From NCBI GenBank assembly GCA_034189325.1, contig JAXHUM010000004.1:1-64000 (forward strand): DNA of 64,000 nucleotides. Direction: 5' to 3'. Positions 43,443 through 51,599 of this stretch are shown one piece after another. How positions within the stretch are numbered: the stretch's first letter is position 1; each line of letters opens with the position of its first letter. A model generated the notes under the pieces. It searched no databases, was not told the origin of the DNA, and worked only from the letters and a program-made list of their open reading frames with translations. A program made the position numbers and the translations under genes. Origin of the DNA: JAXHUM01 sp034189325. Its GTDB lineage: Bacteria > Desulfobacterota > DSM-4660 > Desulfatiglandales > Desulfatiglandaceae.

Positions 43443-45071
43443 ATGGCAGACACCCCGAAACCGGAAACAATCGCAAAGATAGACCACACGCCCCCCTTGA
43501 TGCGGGGTTGGATGGATACCCCCGCTGAAATCAAGCCTGGTATTGCTTGTTATGGGGCCAAGGAAAAGAGTCTCTCCTATGTGGGTATGCCCAACGCGAG
43601 GGACTGGAACCCTCTGGAAGATGATTGGAAACTGCCTGAAAACTGGAAAGAAATTATTGATGAAGGCATGAAGGATCGACGAGATAGATTCAGATCTTTT
43701 AAGCTCTTTATGGATATATGTGTCCGATGCGGCGCGTGCGCGGACAAGTGCCATTTCTTTATTGGTTCAGGTGATCCCAAGAATATGCCTGTTCTTAGGG
43801 CGGAACTCATCAGATCTGTATATCGCAAGAAATTCACTGTGGGCGGGAAGCTCTTTGGCAGATTAGCCGGAGCAAGAGATCTGGACGAGGATGTGTTGAA
43901 GGAGTGGTGGTCCTATTTCTACCAGTGTACGGAATGTCGTCGCTGTTCCCTGTTCTGTCCCTATGGCATTGATACGGCTGAAATTACGATCTTGGGAAGG
44001 GAGTTGACCAACCTTCTCGGCCTCAATCTCGACTGGATTGCCGCGCCTGTTGCCAACTGCTACAGGACCGGTAATCATCTCGGCATTCAGCCCCACGCCT
44101 ATAAGGATATGCTCGACTTTTTCACTGATGAAATAGAGGACATTACAGGCATCAAGGTCGATCCGAGTTTCAACAGGAAGGGGGCGGAGATCCTCTTTAT
44201 CACCCCTTCAGGTGATGTCTTTGCCGATCCGGGGACCTACACCTGTATGGGCTATATGATTCTATTTCATTATCTCCAGAGCATGGGCCTCGATATTACC
44301 TGGAGCACCTATGCGTCCGAGGGGGGGAATTTCGGCTATTTTACCTCTCATGAGATGGCGAAGAGGCTGAACGCAAAGATGTATGCAGAGGCCGAGAGAT
44401 TAGGCGTGAAGTGGATAATAGGAGGCGAATGCGGTCACATGTGGAGAGTCCTCCACCAATATATGGACACCTTTAATGGTCCGGCGGATCACCTTGAGGA
44501 ACCAGTGTCGCCCATTACAGGGACGAAGTTTGAGAACGCAAAGAGCACTAAGATGGTCCATATTGTTGAATTTACGGCGGACCTGATCCGAAACAACAAA
44601 TTAAAACTGGACAAGAGCAGGAATGATAATTTGAAGGTGACCTATCATGACTCTTGCAACCCAGCGCGGGGTATGGGGTTTTTTGAGGAGCCTAGGTATG
44701 TGATCAACAGTGTGTGCAATCATTTTTATGAAATGCCGCCCAATACGATCCGGGAGCAGACCTTCTGCTGCGGGAGCGGATCCGGCTTGAATGCCGGGGA
44801 AGATATGGAATTGAGGATGCGAGGAGGTCTTCCCAGGGCAAATGCCGTGAAATATGTACATGAGAAACATGGTGTGAACATGCTTTCCTGCATATGTGCT
44901 ATTGACAGAGCGGTTTTTCCACCCCTGATGGACTATTGGGTCCCTGAAGTCGATGTTACCGGGGTTCATGAGATGGTGGGGAACGCCCTTGTCTTGGAAG
45001 GGGAGAAAAAGAGGACTACTGATCTCAGGGGAGAACCCCTTCCCGGAATGGAGGATGAAGAGGATGTATGA
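43443..45071 (+). CDS. dsrK: DsrK, iron-sulfur subunit of the DsrMKJOP complex
   Basis: DsrK is an HdrD-like cytoplasmic-facing protein thought to reduce the trisulfide form of DsrC. Two [4Fe-4S] motifs (Cys93/96/99/103 and Cys162/165/168/172) are followed by two CCG-type segments (YHDSCNPARG and TFCCGSGSG) that hold the special cluster of heterodisulfide reductases. Length 542 residues. The stop overlaps the dsrJ start. Confidence 0.96.
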   Translation: MADTPKPETIAKIDHTPPLMRGWMDTPAEIKPGIACYGAKEKSLSYVGMPNARDWNPLEDDWKLPENWKEIIDEGMKDRRDRFRSFKLFMDICVRCGACADKCHFFIGSGDPKNMPVLRAELIRSVYRKKFTVGGKLFGRLAGARDLDEDVLKEWWSYFYQCTECRRCSLFCPYGIDTAEITILGRELTNLLGLNLDWIAAPVANCYRTGNHLGIQPHAYKDMLDFFTDEIEDITGIKVDPSFNRKGAEILFITPSGDVFADPGTYTCMGYMILFHYLQSMGLDITWSTYASEGGNFGYFTSHEMAKRLNAKMYAEAERLGVKWIIGGECGHMWRVLHQYMDTFNGPADHLEEPVSPITGTKFENAKSTKMVHIVEFTADLIRNNKLKLDKSRNDNLKVTYHDSCNPARGMGFFEEPRYVINSVCNHFYEMPPNTIREQTFCCGSGSGLNAGEDMELRMRGGLPRANAVKYVHEKHGVNMLSCICAIDRAVFPPLMDYWVPEVDVTGVHEMVGNALVLEGEKKRTTDLRGEPLPGMEDEEDV

Positions 45072-45450
45072 TGGTGGAAAGGTGATTGTCGGACTCATCA
45101 TTTGCTTGGGCTTTTTTCTGTCTCCTTTTATCTATGACGCTGGGAATTCCGCCAAGCCGCCGGAGCCTCAACTGACGGCCAAGGCGAAGGAAGCCAAGAC
45201 ATGTGTCATGGACAAGTCCTATATGACGAGTTCCCATTTCAGCCTTTTGGACAAATGGAGACATGCCGTTGTTCGAGACGGGGAGAGGCTTTTCAAGGCT
45301 GAAAGCGGCAAGATTTACAATACGAGCCTGCAATTGACCTGTATGGAATGCCACTCCAACAAGTCCAATTTTTGCGATCAATGCCACAACTACATGGGTG
45401 TCACGCCCTACTGTTGGGATTGTCACGTCGCACCGAAGGAGATGAAGTAA
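45064..45450 (+). CDS. dsrJ: DsrJ, triheme periplasmic cytochrome c
   Basis: Reads MYDGGKVIVGLIICLGFFLS, an uncleaved anchor/signal, then three CxxCH motifs (93-97, 104-108, 117-121). Cys47 in KTCVMDKSYM is the likely ligand of the unusual His/Cys-coordinated heme described for DsrJ. I start at ATG 45064, which lies within the end of dsrK and fits other DsrJ starts; ATG 45055 is possible. 128 residues. Confidence 0.93.
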   Translation: MYDGGKVIVGLIICLGFFLSPFIYDAGNSAKPPEPQLTAKAKEAKTCVMDKSYMTSSHFSLLDKWRHAVVRDGERLFKAESGKIYNTSLQLTCMECHSNKSNFCDQCHNYMGVTPYCWDCHVAPKEMK

Positions 45451-46250
45451 TGGGCCTGGACAGAAGACGATTTCTCAAGATAGCGGGACTGACCACCCTC
45501 TTCGGGCTGGGCGGGAAAGCCGCAATTCAAATACTCGCTCCAGGGGAAGTAAACGCGGCAGTGGAGGCGCTTCCATTGACCGAGGGAAAACGATGGGCCA
45601 TGGTTATCGATACAAACAAGATGGATGAAAAGCTTATGAACGCCTGTATCGAAGCCTGCCATCATGAACATAATGTCCCTGATCTTGGAAATCCGAAGGA
45701 GGAGATCAAGTGGATCTGGAAGGAGGATTACCATCATTCTTTTCCGGGTCAGCAACACAACTACATTAGTGAAGAGGTGAAGCACCGGAATTTTCTTCTG
45801 ATGTGTAACCATTGCTCCAACCCCCCATGCTGCAGGGTCTGTCCCACAAAGTCCACCTGGCAGAGGGAGGACGGCGTGGTTATGATGGATCCTCATCGAT
45901 GTATTGGGTGCCGCTTTTGCATGGCCGCATGCCCCTTTGGGGCGAGGAGCTTTAACTGGGGGGATCCTCGAAAGGCGTCGAAAGAGAAAAACCCGGACTT
46001 TCCGACCAACCAGGCTTACCCGACCAGATCAAAAGGGGTTGTCGAGAAATGCAACTTCTGCGCGGAGCGACTGGCTAAGGGCGAACTTCCCGTATGTGTA
46101 GAGAGGGCAAACAAGACAAAAAAGAATGCCATGATATTCGGGGATCTTTCAGACCCGGACTCAGACGTCAGGGCGGTCCTCCATAAACATTACACGATTC
46201 GACGTAAACCGGAATTAGGTTCGGAACCGAACCTATTCTTTATTGTATGA
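45450..46250 (+). CDS. dsrO: DsrO, periplasmic ferredoxin-like subunit (Tat substrate)
   Basis: The start DRRRFLKIAG is a twin-arginine signal, so the folded Fe-S protein is exported by Tat; tatA lies at 53.6 kb. Fe-S motifs include CNHCSNPPCCRVCP, CIGCRFCMAACPFG and CNFCAERL. It passes electrons between DsrJ and DsrP. The ATG overlaps the dsrJ stop by 1 nt. 266 residues, normal. Confidence 0.95.
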   Translation: MGLDRRRFLKIAGLTTLFGLGGKAAIQILAPGEVNAAVEALPLTEGKRWAMVIDTNKMDEKLMNACIEACHHEHNVPDLGNPKEEIKWIWKEDYHHSFPGQQHNYISEEVKHRNFLLMCNHCSNPPCCRVCPTKSTWQREDGVVMMDPHRCIGCRFCMAACPFGARSFNWGDPRKASKEKNPDFPTNQAYPTRSKGVVEKCNFCAERLAKGELPVCVERANKTKKNAMIFGDLSDPDSDVRAVLHKHYTIRRKPELGSEPNLFFIV

Positions 46251-46257
46251 GGTGGTC

Positions 46258-47415
46258 ATGCTTGAAGCGGCATTGAAAGGAAAACAGGGATACTGGGGCT
46301 GGCTCCTATTTTTGTTGACACTCATGGGGATAGCCTTTGGTTGTTACCTCTACCAGTATAGCGAGGGTCTGAAAATCACAGGGATGAGTCGAGACGTATC
46401 CTGGGGTTTTTACATTGCCCAATTTACCTATTTGGTCGGTGTTGCGGCAGGTGGCGTCATGGTTGTCCTGCCCTATTATCTTCACGATTATAAGGCCTTT
46501 GGAAGGATAACCATCCTGGGCGAATTTCTGGCTATTGCCGCTGTCCTTATGTGCCTTCTTTTTATCTTCGTAGACCTCGGCAATCCGGTCAGAATCATGA
46601 ACGTGATTATGTATCCCAGCCCGAAGTCGATCCTTTTTTGGGATATGATTGTCCTCAATGTGTATCTCTTGCTTAATATCTTTATCGGATGGAATGTCCT
46701 GAGCGCGGAACGGAAAGGCGTCCATTACCAAAAATGGGTCAAGATTTTGATTTATATCTCTATCCCATGGGCATTCAGTATCCATACGGTCACGGCCTTT
46801 TTGTACGCAGGCCTGCCCGGAAGACATTTCTGGCTGACCGCGATCATGGCGCCCCGTTTCTTAGCTTCGGCTTTCGCCGCAGGTCCGGCCCTGCTTATAC
46901 TACTCTGCCTTATCGTCAGGAAGGTGACCAACTTTGATCCAGGAAAGGAACAAATCCGGACATTGGGAGGGATTGTCGCCTATGCCTTTATACTAAACAT
47001 CTTTTTCTTGCTCTTGGAGGTCTTTACAGCCTTTTACAGTGCTATTCCTGGGCATACCCATTCTTTCGTCTATCTGTTTGCAGGCCTCGAAGGTCATGCC
47101 AAACTGGTCCCCTGGATGTGGACATCGGCAGGATTTGCCGTGGTGGCGCTCATTTTATTGATCGTCCCTGCGACTCGCAGGAAGGAGGATACCCTGGCCA
47201 TTGGATGTGCCGCTGTGATCATATCTTCCTGGATTGACAAGGGCTTGGGTTTGGTGATTGGGGGTTTTACTCCAAATCCCTTTGACAGGGTATTCGAGTA
47301 TTGGCCGACCACTCCTGAGGTTTTGATAACCATAGGTGTCTGGGCTACCGGTTTTTTTGTTCTTACCATTCTCTTCAAGATAGCTGTGTCCGTCAAAGAG
47401 GAGGTAGGTGCCTAA
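46258..47415 (+). CDS. dsrP: DsrP, NrfD-type membrane subunit
   Basis: DsrP is an NrfD/PsrC-like quinone-interacting membrane protein without cofactors of its own in most models. About ten membrane segments are visible, beginning GYWGWLLFLLTLMGIAFGCY, and VDLGNPVRIMNVIMYPSPKS is a family block. I start at ATG 46258, close behind GAGGTGG; the frame begins earlier at TTG 46243, inside dsrO. It is the last dsr gene here. Confidence 0.95.
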   Translation: MLEAALKGKQGYWGWLLFLLTLMGIAFGCYLYQYSEGLKITGMSRDVSWGFYIAQFTYLVGVAAGGVMVVLPYYLHDYKAFGRITILGEFLAIAAVLMCLLFIFVDLGNPVRIMNVIMYPSPKSILFWDMIVLNVYLLLNIFIGWNVLSAERKGVHYQKWVKILIYISIPWAFSIHTVTAFLYAGLPGRHFWLTAIMAPRFLASAFAAGPALLILLCLIVRKVTNFDPGKEQIRTLGGIVAYAFILNIFFLLLEVFTAFYSAIPGHTHSFVYLFAGLEGHAKLVPWMWTSAGFAVVALILLIVPATRRKEDTLAIGCAAVIISSWIDKGLGLVIGGFTPNPFDRVFEYWPTTPEVLITIGVWATGFFVLTILFKIAVSVKEEVGA

Positions 47416-47421
47416 AAAACC

Positions 47422-47450
47422 TTGACAGTGCTTTTATGCTTTGTTAAATA
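47422..47450 (+). promoter_or_regulatory. promoter of the ferredoxin gene
   Basis: TTGACA (47422-47427), a 17-nt spacer and TAAATA (47445-47450) lie directly after dsrP. The -35 and spacing are ideal, so the ferredoxin can be expressed apart from the dsr operon. Confidence 0.6.
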
Positions 47451-47539
47451 CCCTGGACATCATCTCAGGATATAATCGTTTTCAGGATGGCATTAGATAC
47501 TCTGCCCACATTTTTTTAGAAGACAGGAGGATATTACAT

Positions 47540-47728
47540 ATGGGTTACGAAGTAGTCGTTGATAGTGATAAGTGTGAAGGTTGCGAAGAGTGCGTGGAGG
47601 TTTGTCCAGTCGATGTTTATGAAATGGAGGATGGCAAATCGGTCCCGGTGAACGCAGAAGAGTGCCTCGGCTGCGAAAGTTGTGTAGAGGTATGTGATCA
47701 GGAGGCAATTACTATCACCGAAACCTAG
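47540..47728 (+). CDS. small 2[4Fe-4S] ferredoxin
   Basis: 62 residues with two cluster motifs: Cys12/15/18/22 followed by Pro, and Cys42/45/48/52 followed by Asp instead of the usual Pro. AGGAGG 9 nt before supports ATG 47540. It is strongly acidic. It follows the dsr operon but has its own promoter and terminator. It may serve as a general low-potential carrier; a partner was not identified. Confidence 0.9.
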   Translation: MGYEVVVDSDKCEGCEECVEVCPVDVYEMEDGKSVPVNAEECLGCESCVEVCDQEAITITET

Positions 47729-47748
47729 ACCACTTTTCTGAATTGTGC

Positions 47749-47798
47749 AAAACCGTCCTGTCTACTATGCTATAGTGGCAAGGCGGTTTTTGTTTTTT
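47749..47798 (+). terminator. rho-independent terminator after the ferredoxin gene
   Basis: AAAACCG pairs with CGGTTTT around an inner CTACTAT/ATAGTGG stem, and TGTTTTTT follows. It is the clearest terminator in the window. Confidence 0.8.
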
Positions 47799-47799
47799 G

Positions 47800-48015
47800 C
47801 TAAGGGGAAAATGTCTCCTTTATTCGAAAGAGGATGGCTGCTCTTTTGAGCTGAAGTTCTTGCAGGCTCAGCGGGACTTGGAGAGTTTTTCCAAAAGTGT
47901 GAACCTGTATTTTTCGATTTTCCCATACCGTCCATATCATTCTTACCCCTACAGTAGATGATACTTCAAGAAAATCTTTACTTGAAACGATTTCTCCACA
48001 GACGATAAGGCGCAA
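47800..48015 (-). CDS. possible 71-residue protein of unknown function
   Basis: TTG 48015 has AAGGAG 5 nt before it and opens a frame with alternating hydrophobic residues (MRLIVCGEIVSSKDFLEVSS), which suggests beta strands. I do not recognise it. Its other flank is the ferredoxin terminator. It may be a chance frame. The rest of 47799-48181 shows only an inverted repeat. Confidence 0.3.
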   Translation of the reverse strand: MRLIVCGEIVSSKDFLEVSSTVGVRMIWTVWENRKIQVHTFGKTLQVPLSLQELQLKRAAILFRIKETFSP

Positions 48016-48119
48016 CGATTCTCCTTGGCGCCGGATTTGCGACCAAAATTTCGTTTGATTTTTTCATTCTATTTTGATGAGATACTCCATAATCTTAAAC
48101 GGCACTGGAATGCCGCAGT

Positions 48120-48148
48120 CTCAATCCTGTGAAACGGCATGGATTGAG
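48120..48148 (+). promoter_or_regulatory. 8-bp inverted repeat before the GGDEF gene
   Basis: CTCAATCC (48120-48127) and GGATTGAG (48141-48148) pair perfectly around 13 nt. It ends 33 nt before the GTG start, so it could be an operator or a leader hairpin. It does not resemble a GEMM riboswitch. Confidence 0.35.
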
Positions 48149-48181
48149 TTGAGGGTTCGTATCTGATCGGAGATTATCGGG

Positions 48182-48943
48182 GTGGAGTCGAGGTTGGGAT
48201 ACAGCCGACCCTTCACCCACATTCAAGCCGGGAAGACTTTTCTAAAGGAGATCTTATTGGATCAGTCTGATGAATTACATCTGTCCTGCCCACAGAAGGA
48301 TCCTGACTGCCCTGTATTGAATGAACTTCATAGGTTACAGCGGGAAGTGAAGAGACTAGAGGGCCTGACCCAGATCGACCCACTGACAGGGCTTTTCAAT
48401 TTTCGGCATCTGGTCCATGCCCTCGAGGCCGAGATTGAGCGATCCAAACGAACAGGACTCCCGACCTCCCTCATCATGATCGATCTCGATCGTTTCAAAT
48501 CGATCAATGATCATTACGGCCATGAGTCGGGTAATGAGGTGCTCAAAGAGGTTGCACGGGTCTTCTTTGAGAACATACGCCGTATTGATATCCCCTGTAG
48601 GTACGGCGGCGAGGAATTTGCGATCATACTTCCGGGAACCTATCTTCCTCAGGCCGCTTTGACAGCGGAACGTCTGAGATTTGCGTTGGAAAAAAACAAG
48701 TTCAGACTCAAAAACGAGACCGTCAAAGTGACGGCAAGTTTTGGGGTGGCCATTTATGATGGCTCGGAGGATCTTTCGCCGGAGGCCTTCATTGAAAGAA
48801 GTGATGTCCACCTCCTTGAGGCAAAGGCCAAGGGGCGAAACCGCGTCTGCGTTGTGGAAAGCAAAGAGGGTGTCCGACCTGAAGGCGTCACACTGGATGA
48901 GAAAAAGATGCTGTTTGACAAGGCACATCAGGGTGAATCCTGA
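48182..48943 (+). CDS. GGDEF diguanylate cyclase
   Basis: The C-terminal GGDEF domain has LTGLFNFR, MIDLDRFKSINDHYGH and an active site GGEEF (142-146). RRID (133-136), five residues before it, is the inhibitory I-site that binds c-di-GMP. The N-terminal 60 residues hold no known sensor domain, only a short coiled segment with CPQKDPDC. It should make c-di-GMP. Start GTG 48182 is the only good one. The next gene is an HDOD kinase in the same direction after 51 nt. Confidence 0.88.
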   Translation: MESRLGYSRPFTHIQAGKTFLKEILLDQSDELHLSCPQKDPDCPVLNELHRLQREVKRLEGLTQIDPLTGLFNFRHLVHALEAEIERSKRTGLPTSLIMIDLDRFKSINDHYGHESGNEVLKEVARVFFENIRRIDIPCRYGGEEFAIILPGTYLPQAALTAERLRFALEKNKFRLKNETVKVTASFGVAIYDGSEDLSPEAFIERSDVHLLEAKAKGRNRVCVVESKEGVRPEGVTLDEKKMLFDKAHQGES

Positions 48944-48994
48944 ATCATAATAGGGTCGCTGTGACGGAAAGATAAGGGTTCTGGTTGGTGTTTT

Positions 48995-50674
48995 ATGGAT
49001 CATCAATCAAAGACAGAACTATTGAAACGCATCGCTGACGGTGATGGCTTCCCCACTCTTCCTGCTCTCGTTGTCAGAATGATTGAAATCGCTTCAGATG
49101 ATCGGGCGTCTGCCCAAGATCTGGCGGCAATTATCGAAAAGGACCCCGGTCTGACAACGCGATTACTCCGTCTGGCGGGGAGCGCCTTCTTTTCAAGGCC
49201 GGTCCCTGCCGCTTCCATATCCCGTGCTATTGTTTTCCTGGGTTTCAAAAAGGTTCGTGTTATGGCCTTGAGCCTGTCCCTCCGGAATATGTTCCCTGAG
49301 GGGGGTAAGAAAGGGGCTTTGGACTATGACTATTTTTGGAAGGCTTCCCTATACAGGGCCCTGATTGCGCAAGATTTGGCCCGATTTGGTATAGGGGACA
49401 GCCTTGATTTCGAGGAAGTCTTTGTTGCCGCTTTAATCCTTGAGATCGGGATGCTCATGCTCCACGAGGTATCGGGAGAAGAGACAAAAAAGAAATTCCC
49501 CGGAGTCAAAATCTCTCTGCCGGAACTGATTGCCTGGGAGGAGAAAGAAATCGGTGTCAATCACAGGGAGGTCGGCTTTTATATCCTTACGCGCTGGGGA
49601 TTTCCGGGCCATCTCCTCCAGACGCAGAGCCTCTATGGAGCAGCAGCCTTGGAGCCGGAGCAGCCGGTGCTCTGCCAAGTCCTGGAAGTGGCGAGGCGAA
49701 TGACGGAGCTTGTCTTTTCCGATTCAGCGGAACTCAACAAGTTTTATGAAAAGGCCGAAAGCCTCCTGCATCTAAATCGAGAAACCGTTTACAATGTCCT
49801 GATGAAGGCGTTTGATAGCGTCGAAGAGCTCGGTGATCTACTCGATGTCGCGATAGATGCCGAGACGGATCTGATCGGCCTCTTGGAGAAGGCGAACAAG
49901 GCCCTGGCACGAATTAACAATGCCATGGAAAGCACCGTGGAGGAGCTTCTGGATAAGGTGAGGCGGGATCACACCTCCTTGGCTCAGATGTCGGAAAAAA
50001 TGTCGAGGAGCCGAAGAGAGATATTACAGAACACCCTGGACGCAGTAGCTCACGAAATTCGGAATCCTCTTACCGCCATCGGGGGGTTTGCAGAAAGGCT
50101 GGTAACTGCCGTGGGAAAACAGGGTCGTGTGGGACAATATGCTCAAATCATCACGGATGAGTCCGCTCGTTTGGAGCAGGTCCTCAGAGATATAACGGAA
50201 TACTCCAGGATCGAGGAGTACACCTTGCTTGATATAGATATCATAGCAGTGGTTGACGAGATCCTCCGTGGCATGGAAGAGGAAAACCTCAACAAAGGGA
50301 TTCGAATTGTCCGGGACTATCCAGATGAACCAATAGAGGTCTCAATGGACGGGGCTGGCATGTCTCGGGCCTTACGCCGGCTCCTTATGAACGCCGTCAA
50401 CAGGGTCGATAAGACCGGCGGTCAGGTGAGGGTCACTGTAAAAGCTTCGGATACGATCGGTCAGGTCTGCATCTCCGTTTCAGACAATGGCCGTCCCATG
50501 GAGGATGATTTCCAGGAGGCCTTGCTCAATGCCGATCTATCCGCCAAGACCTTTGCCGGTGGTCTCGGTCTGCCCATTGTGCAGAAAATCATAGAGGCCC
50601 ATAAGGGGCGGCTTGAAATTCACGTGAAGGAAGGTGAGGGTAATACAGTCAAGGTTTTTCTTCCACGACTGTAA
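48995..50674 (+). CDS. HDOD domain-histidine kinase fusion
   Basis: Residues about 15-215 form an HDOD domain (FPTLPALVVRMIEIASDDRA, FLGFKKVRVMALSLSLRNMF). A coiled linker leads to the HisKA domain with His353 (VAHEIRNPLTAIGGF) and a HATPase domain with N466, DNGRP and GGLGLP. No membrane segment, so it is a cytoplasmic kinase. HDOD proteins act as signal or protein-protein platforms; fusion straight to a kinase is uncommon. The convergent J/receiver protein is a likely partner. Confidence 0.88.
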   Translation: MDHQSKTELLKRIADGDGFPTLPALVVRMIEIASDDRASAQDLAAIIEKDPGLTTRLLRLAGSAFFSRPVPAASISRAIVFLGFKKVRVMALSLSLRNMFPEGGKKGALDYDYFWKASLYRALIAQDLARFGIGDSLDFEEVFVAALILEIGMLMLHEVSGEETKKKFPGVKISLPELIAWEEKEIGVNHREVGFYILTRWGFPGHLLQTQSLYGAAALEPEQPVLCQVLEVARRMTELVFSDSAELNKFYEKAESLLHLNRETVYNVLMKAFDSVEELGDLLDVAIDAETDLIGLLEKANKALARINNAMESTVEELLDKVRRDHTSLAQMSEKMSRSRREILQNTLDAVAHEIRNPLTAIGGFAERLVTAVGKQGRVGQYAQIITDESARLEQVLRDITEYSRIEEYTLLDIDIIAVVDEILRGMEEENLNKGIRIVRDYPDEPIEVSMDGAGMSRALRRLLMNAVNRVDKTGGQVRVTVKASDTIGQVCISVSDNGRPMEDDFQEALLNADLSAKTFAGGLGLPIVQKIIEAHKGRLEIHVKEGEGNTVKVFLPRL

Positions 50675-50749
50675 ACTTCATTGCTTTATGATCACTCGAG
50701 GGTCTTAGGCGGAGGAATCAAAGCGATAAAAAGAGATCTTCCGAGGCAT

Positions 50750-51442
50750 TCAGGCAAAAAAGCTGAAATTGCCCGCTTCACTCGATTCTTCTTCCAGATA
50801 GCTTTTGACCTTTTCCAACATCTTGCTGATTCTGAAAGGTTTGGACAGAGTGCGATAACCGTATTTCGAGACCTCATTTTCAAGTTCTTGTTTGAGTCCC
50901 CGGATCCCAAAAAAACCACTTATGTAAATGACTTTGACATGAGGGTTGATTTCCCTGATTTTCTTTATCAGTTCCAGCCCGTTCATCTTCGGCATGACAA
51001 TATCGGTGAAAACCAGATCCGGAGCGAAGCGGCGGTAGGCTTCGAGGCCTGCGTAGCCGTCGATCGCTACCTCGACATCGTAGCCCTCCATTTGAAAAAT
51101 GTCCCTGAATAGCTCTTGAAGGCCTGATTCATCTTCTACAACCAATATTTTTATTTTTTCCTTGGCCAGTGTGATGGCGCCTGCTTTTATGACGTCAATG
51201 ATGTCTTCGTCTGCCATGTTTTTCATAATATGATCAAGCCTGTTGAGGTCCTGCTGGGCTTTTTGGGCGACGCTTCTGTTCTTCTTGTTAAGATCCGGGT
51301 GGTATACCTTGCTCAACAGGCGATAGCTCGATTTCAAATAGGAGAGGACTGCCGTCCTGCCCAGCTCAGCATAGATTTCTCTGGCCTTATCGAACAGATC
51401 TAAACGCACGAGTATTTGCGCTAAATCGGTCTTTTCTTCCAC
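50750..51442 (-). CDS. response regulator with N-terminal J-domain-like segment
   Basis: Residues 96-215 form a receiver domain: VVEDE, phospho-acceptor Asp147 (FTDIVMP), Ser175 and Lys201 (SKPF). The first about 85 residues are helical with SYRLLSKVYHPDLN, which resembles helix II and the HPD loop (48-50) of DnaJ-type J domains. No output domain follows. It lies tail to tail with the HDOD kinase, its likely donor. A J segment would allow contact with an Hsp70 protein; this is inference. Confidence 0.82.
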   Translation of the reverse strand: MEEKTDLAQILVRLDLFDKAREIYAELGRTAVLSYLKSSYRLLSKVYHPDLNKKNRSVAQKAQQDLNRLDHIMKNMADEDIIDVIKAGAITLAKEKIKILVVEDESGLQELFRDIFQMEGYDVEVAIDGYAGLEAYRRFAPDLVFTDIVMPKMNGLELIKKIREINPHVKVIYISGFFGIRGLKQELENEVSKYGYRTLSKPFRISKMLEKVKSYLEEESSEAGNFSFFA

Positions 51443-51599
51443 TGCTTTTTGTCCTCTTTTCTAGTTATTGCCGCCTTCATCCAGGCAACAGTGGCCGTAG
51501 GTTGAAAGAAGTCACGGATCTCGCAATTTCTCAGAGAGTCTCTTGAAATTCCATGTGCAATGCCTTGCTATGAAATAGTGCCGGCCTTTCGATCTGTTT

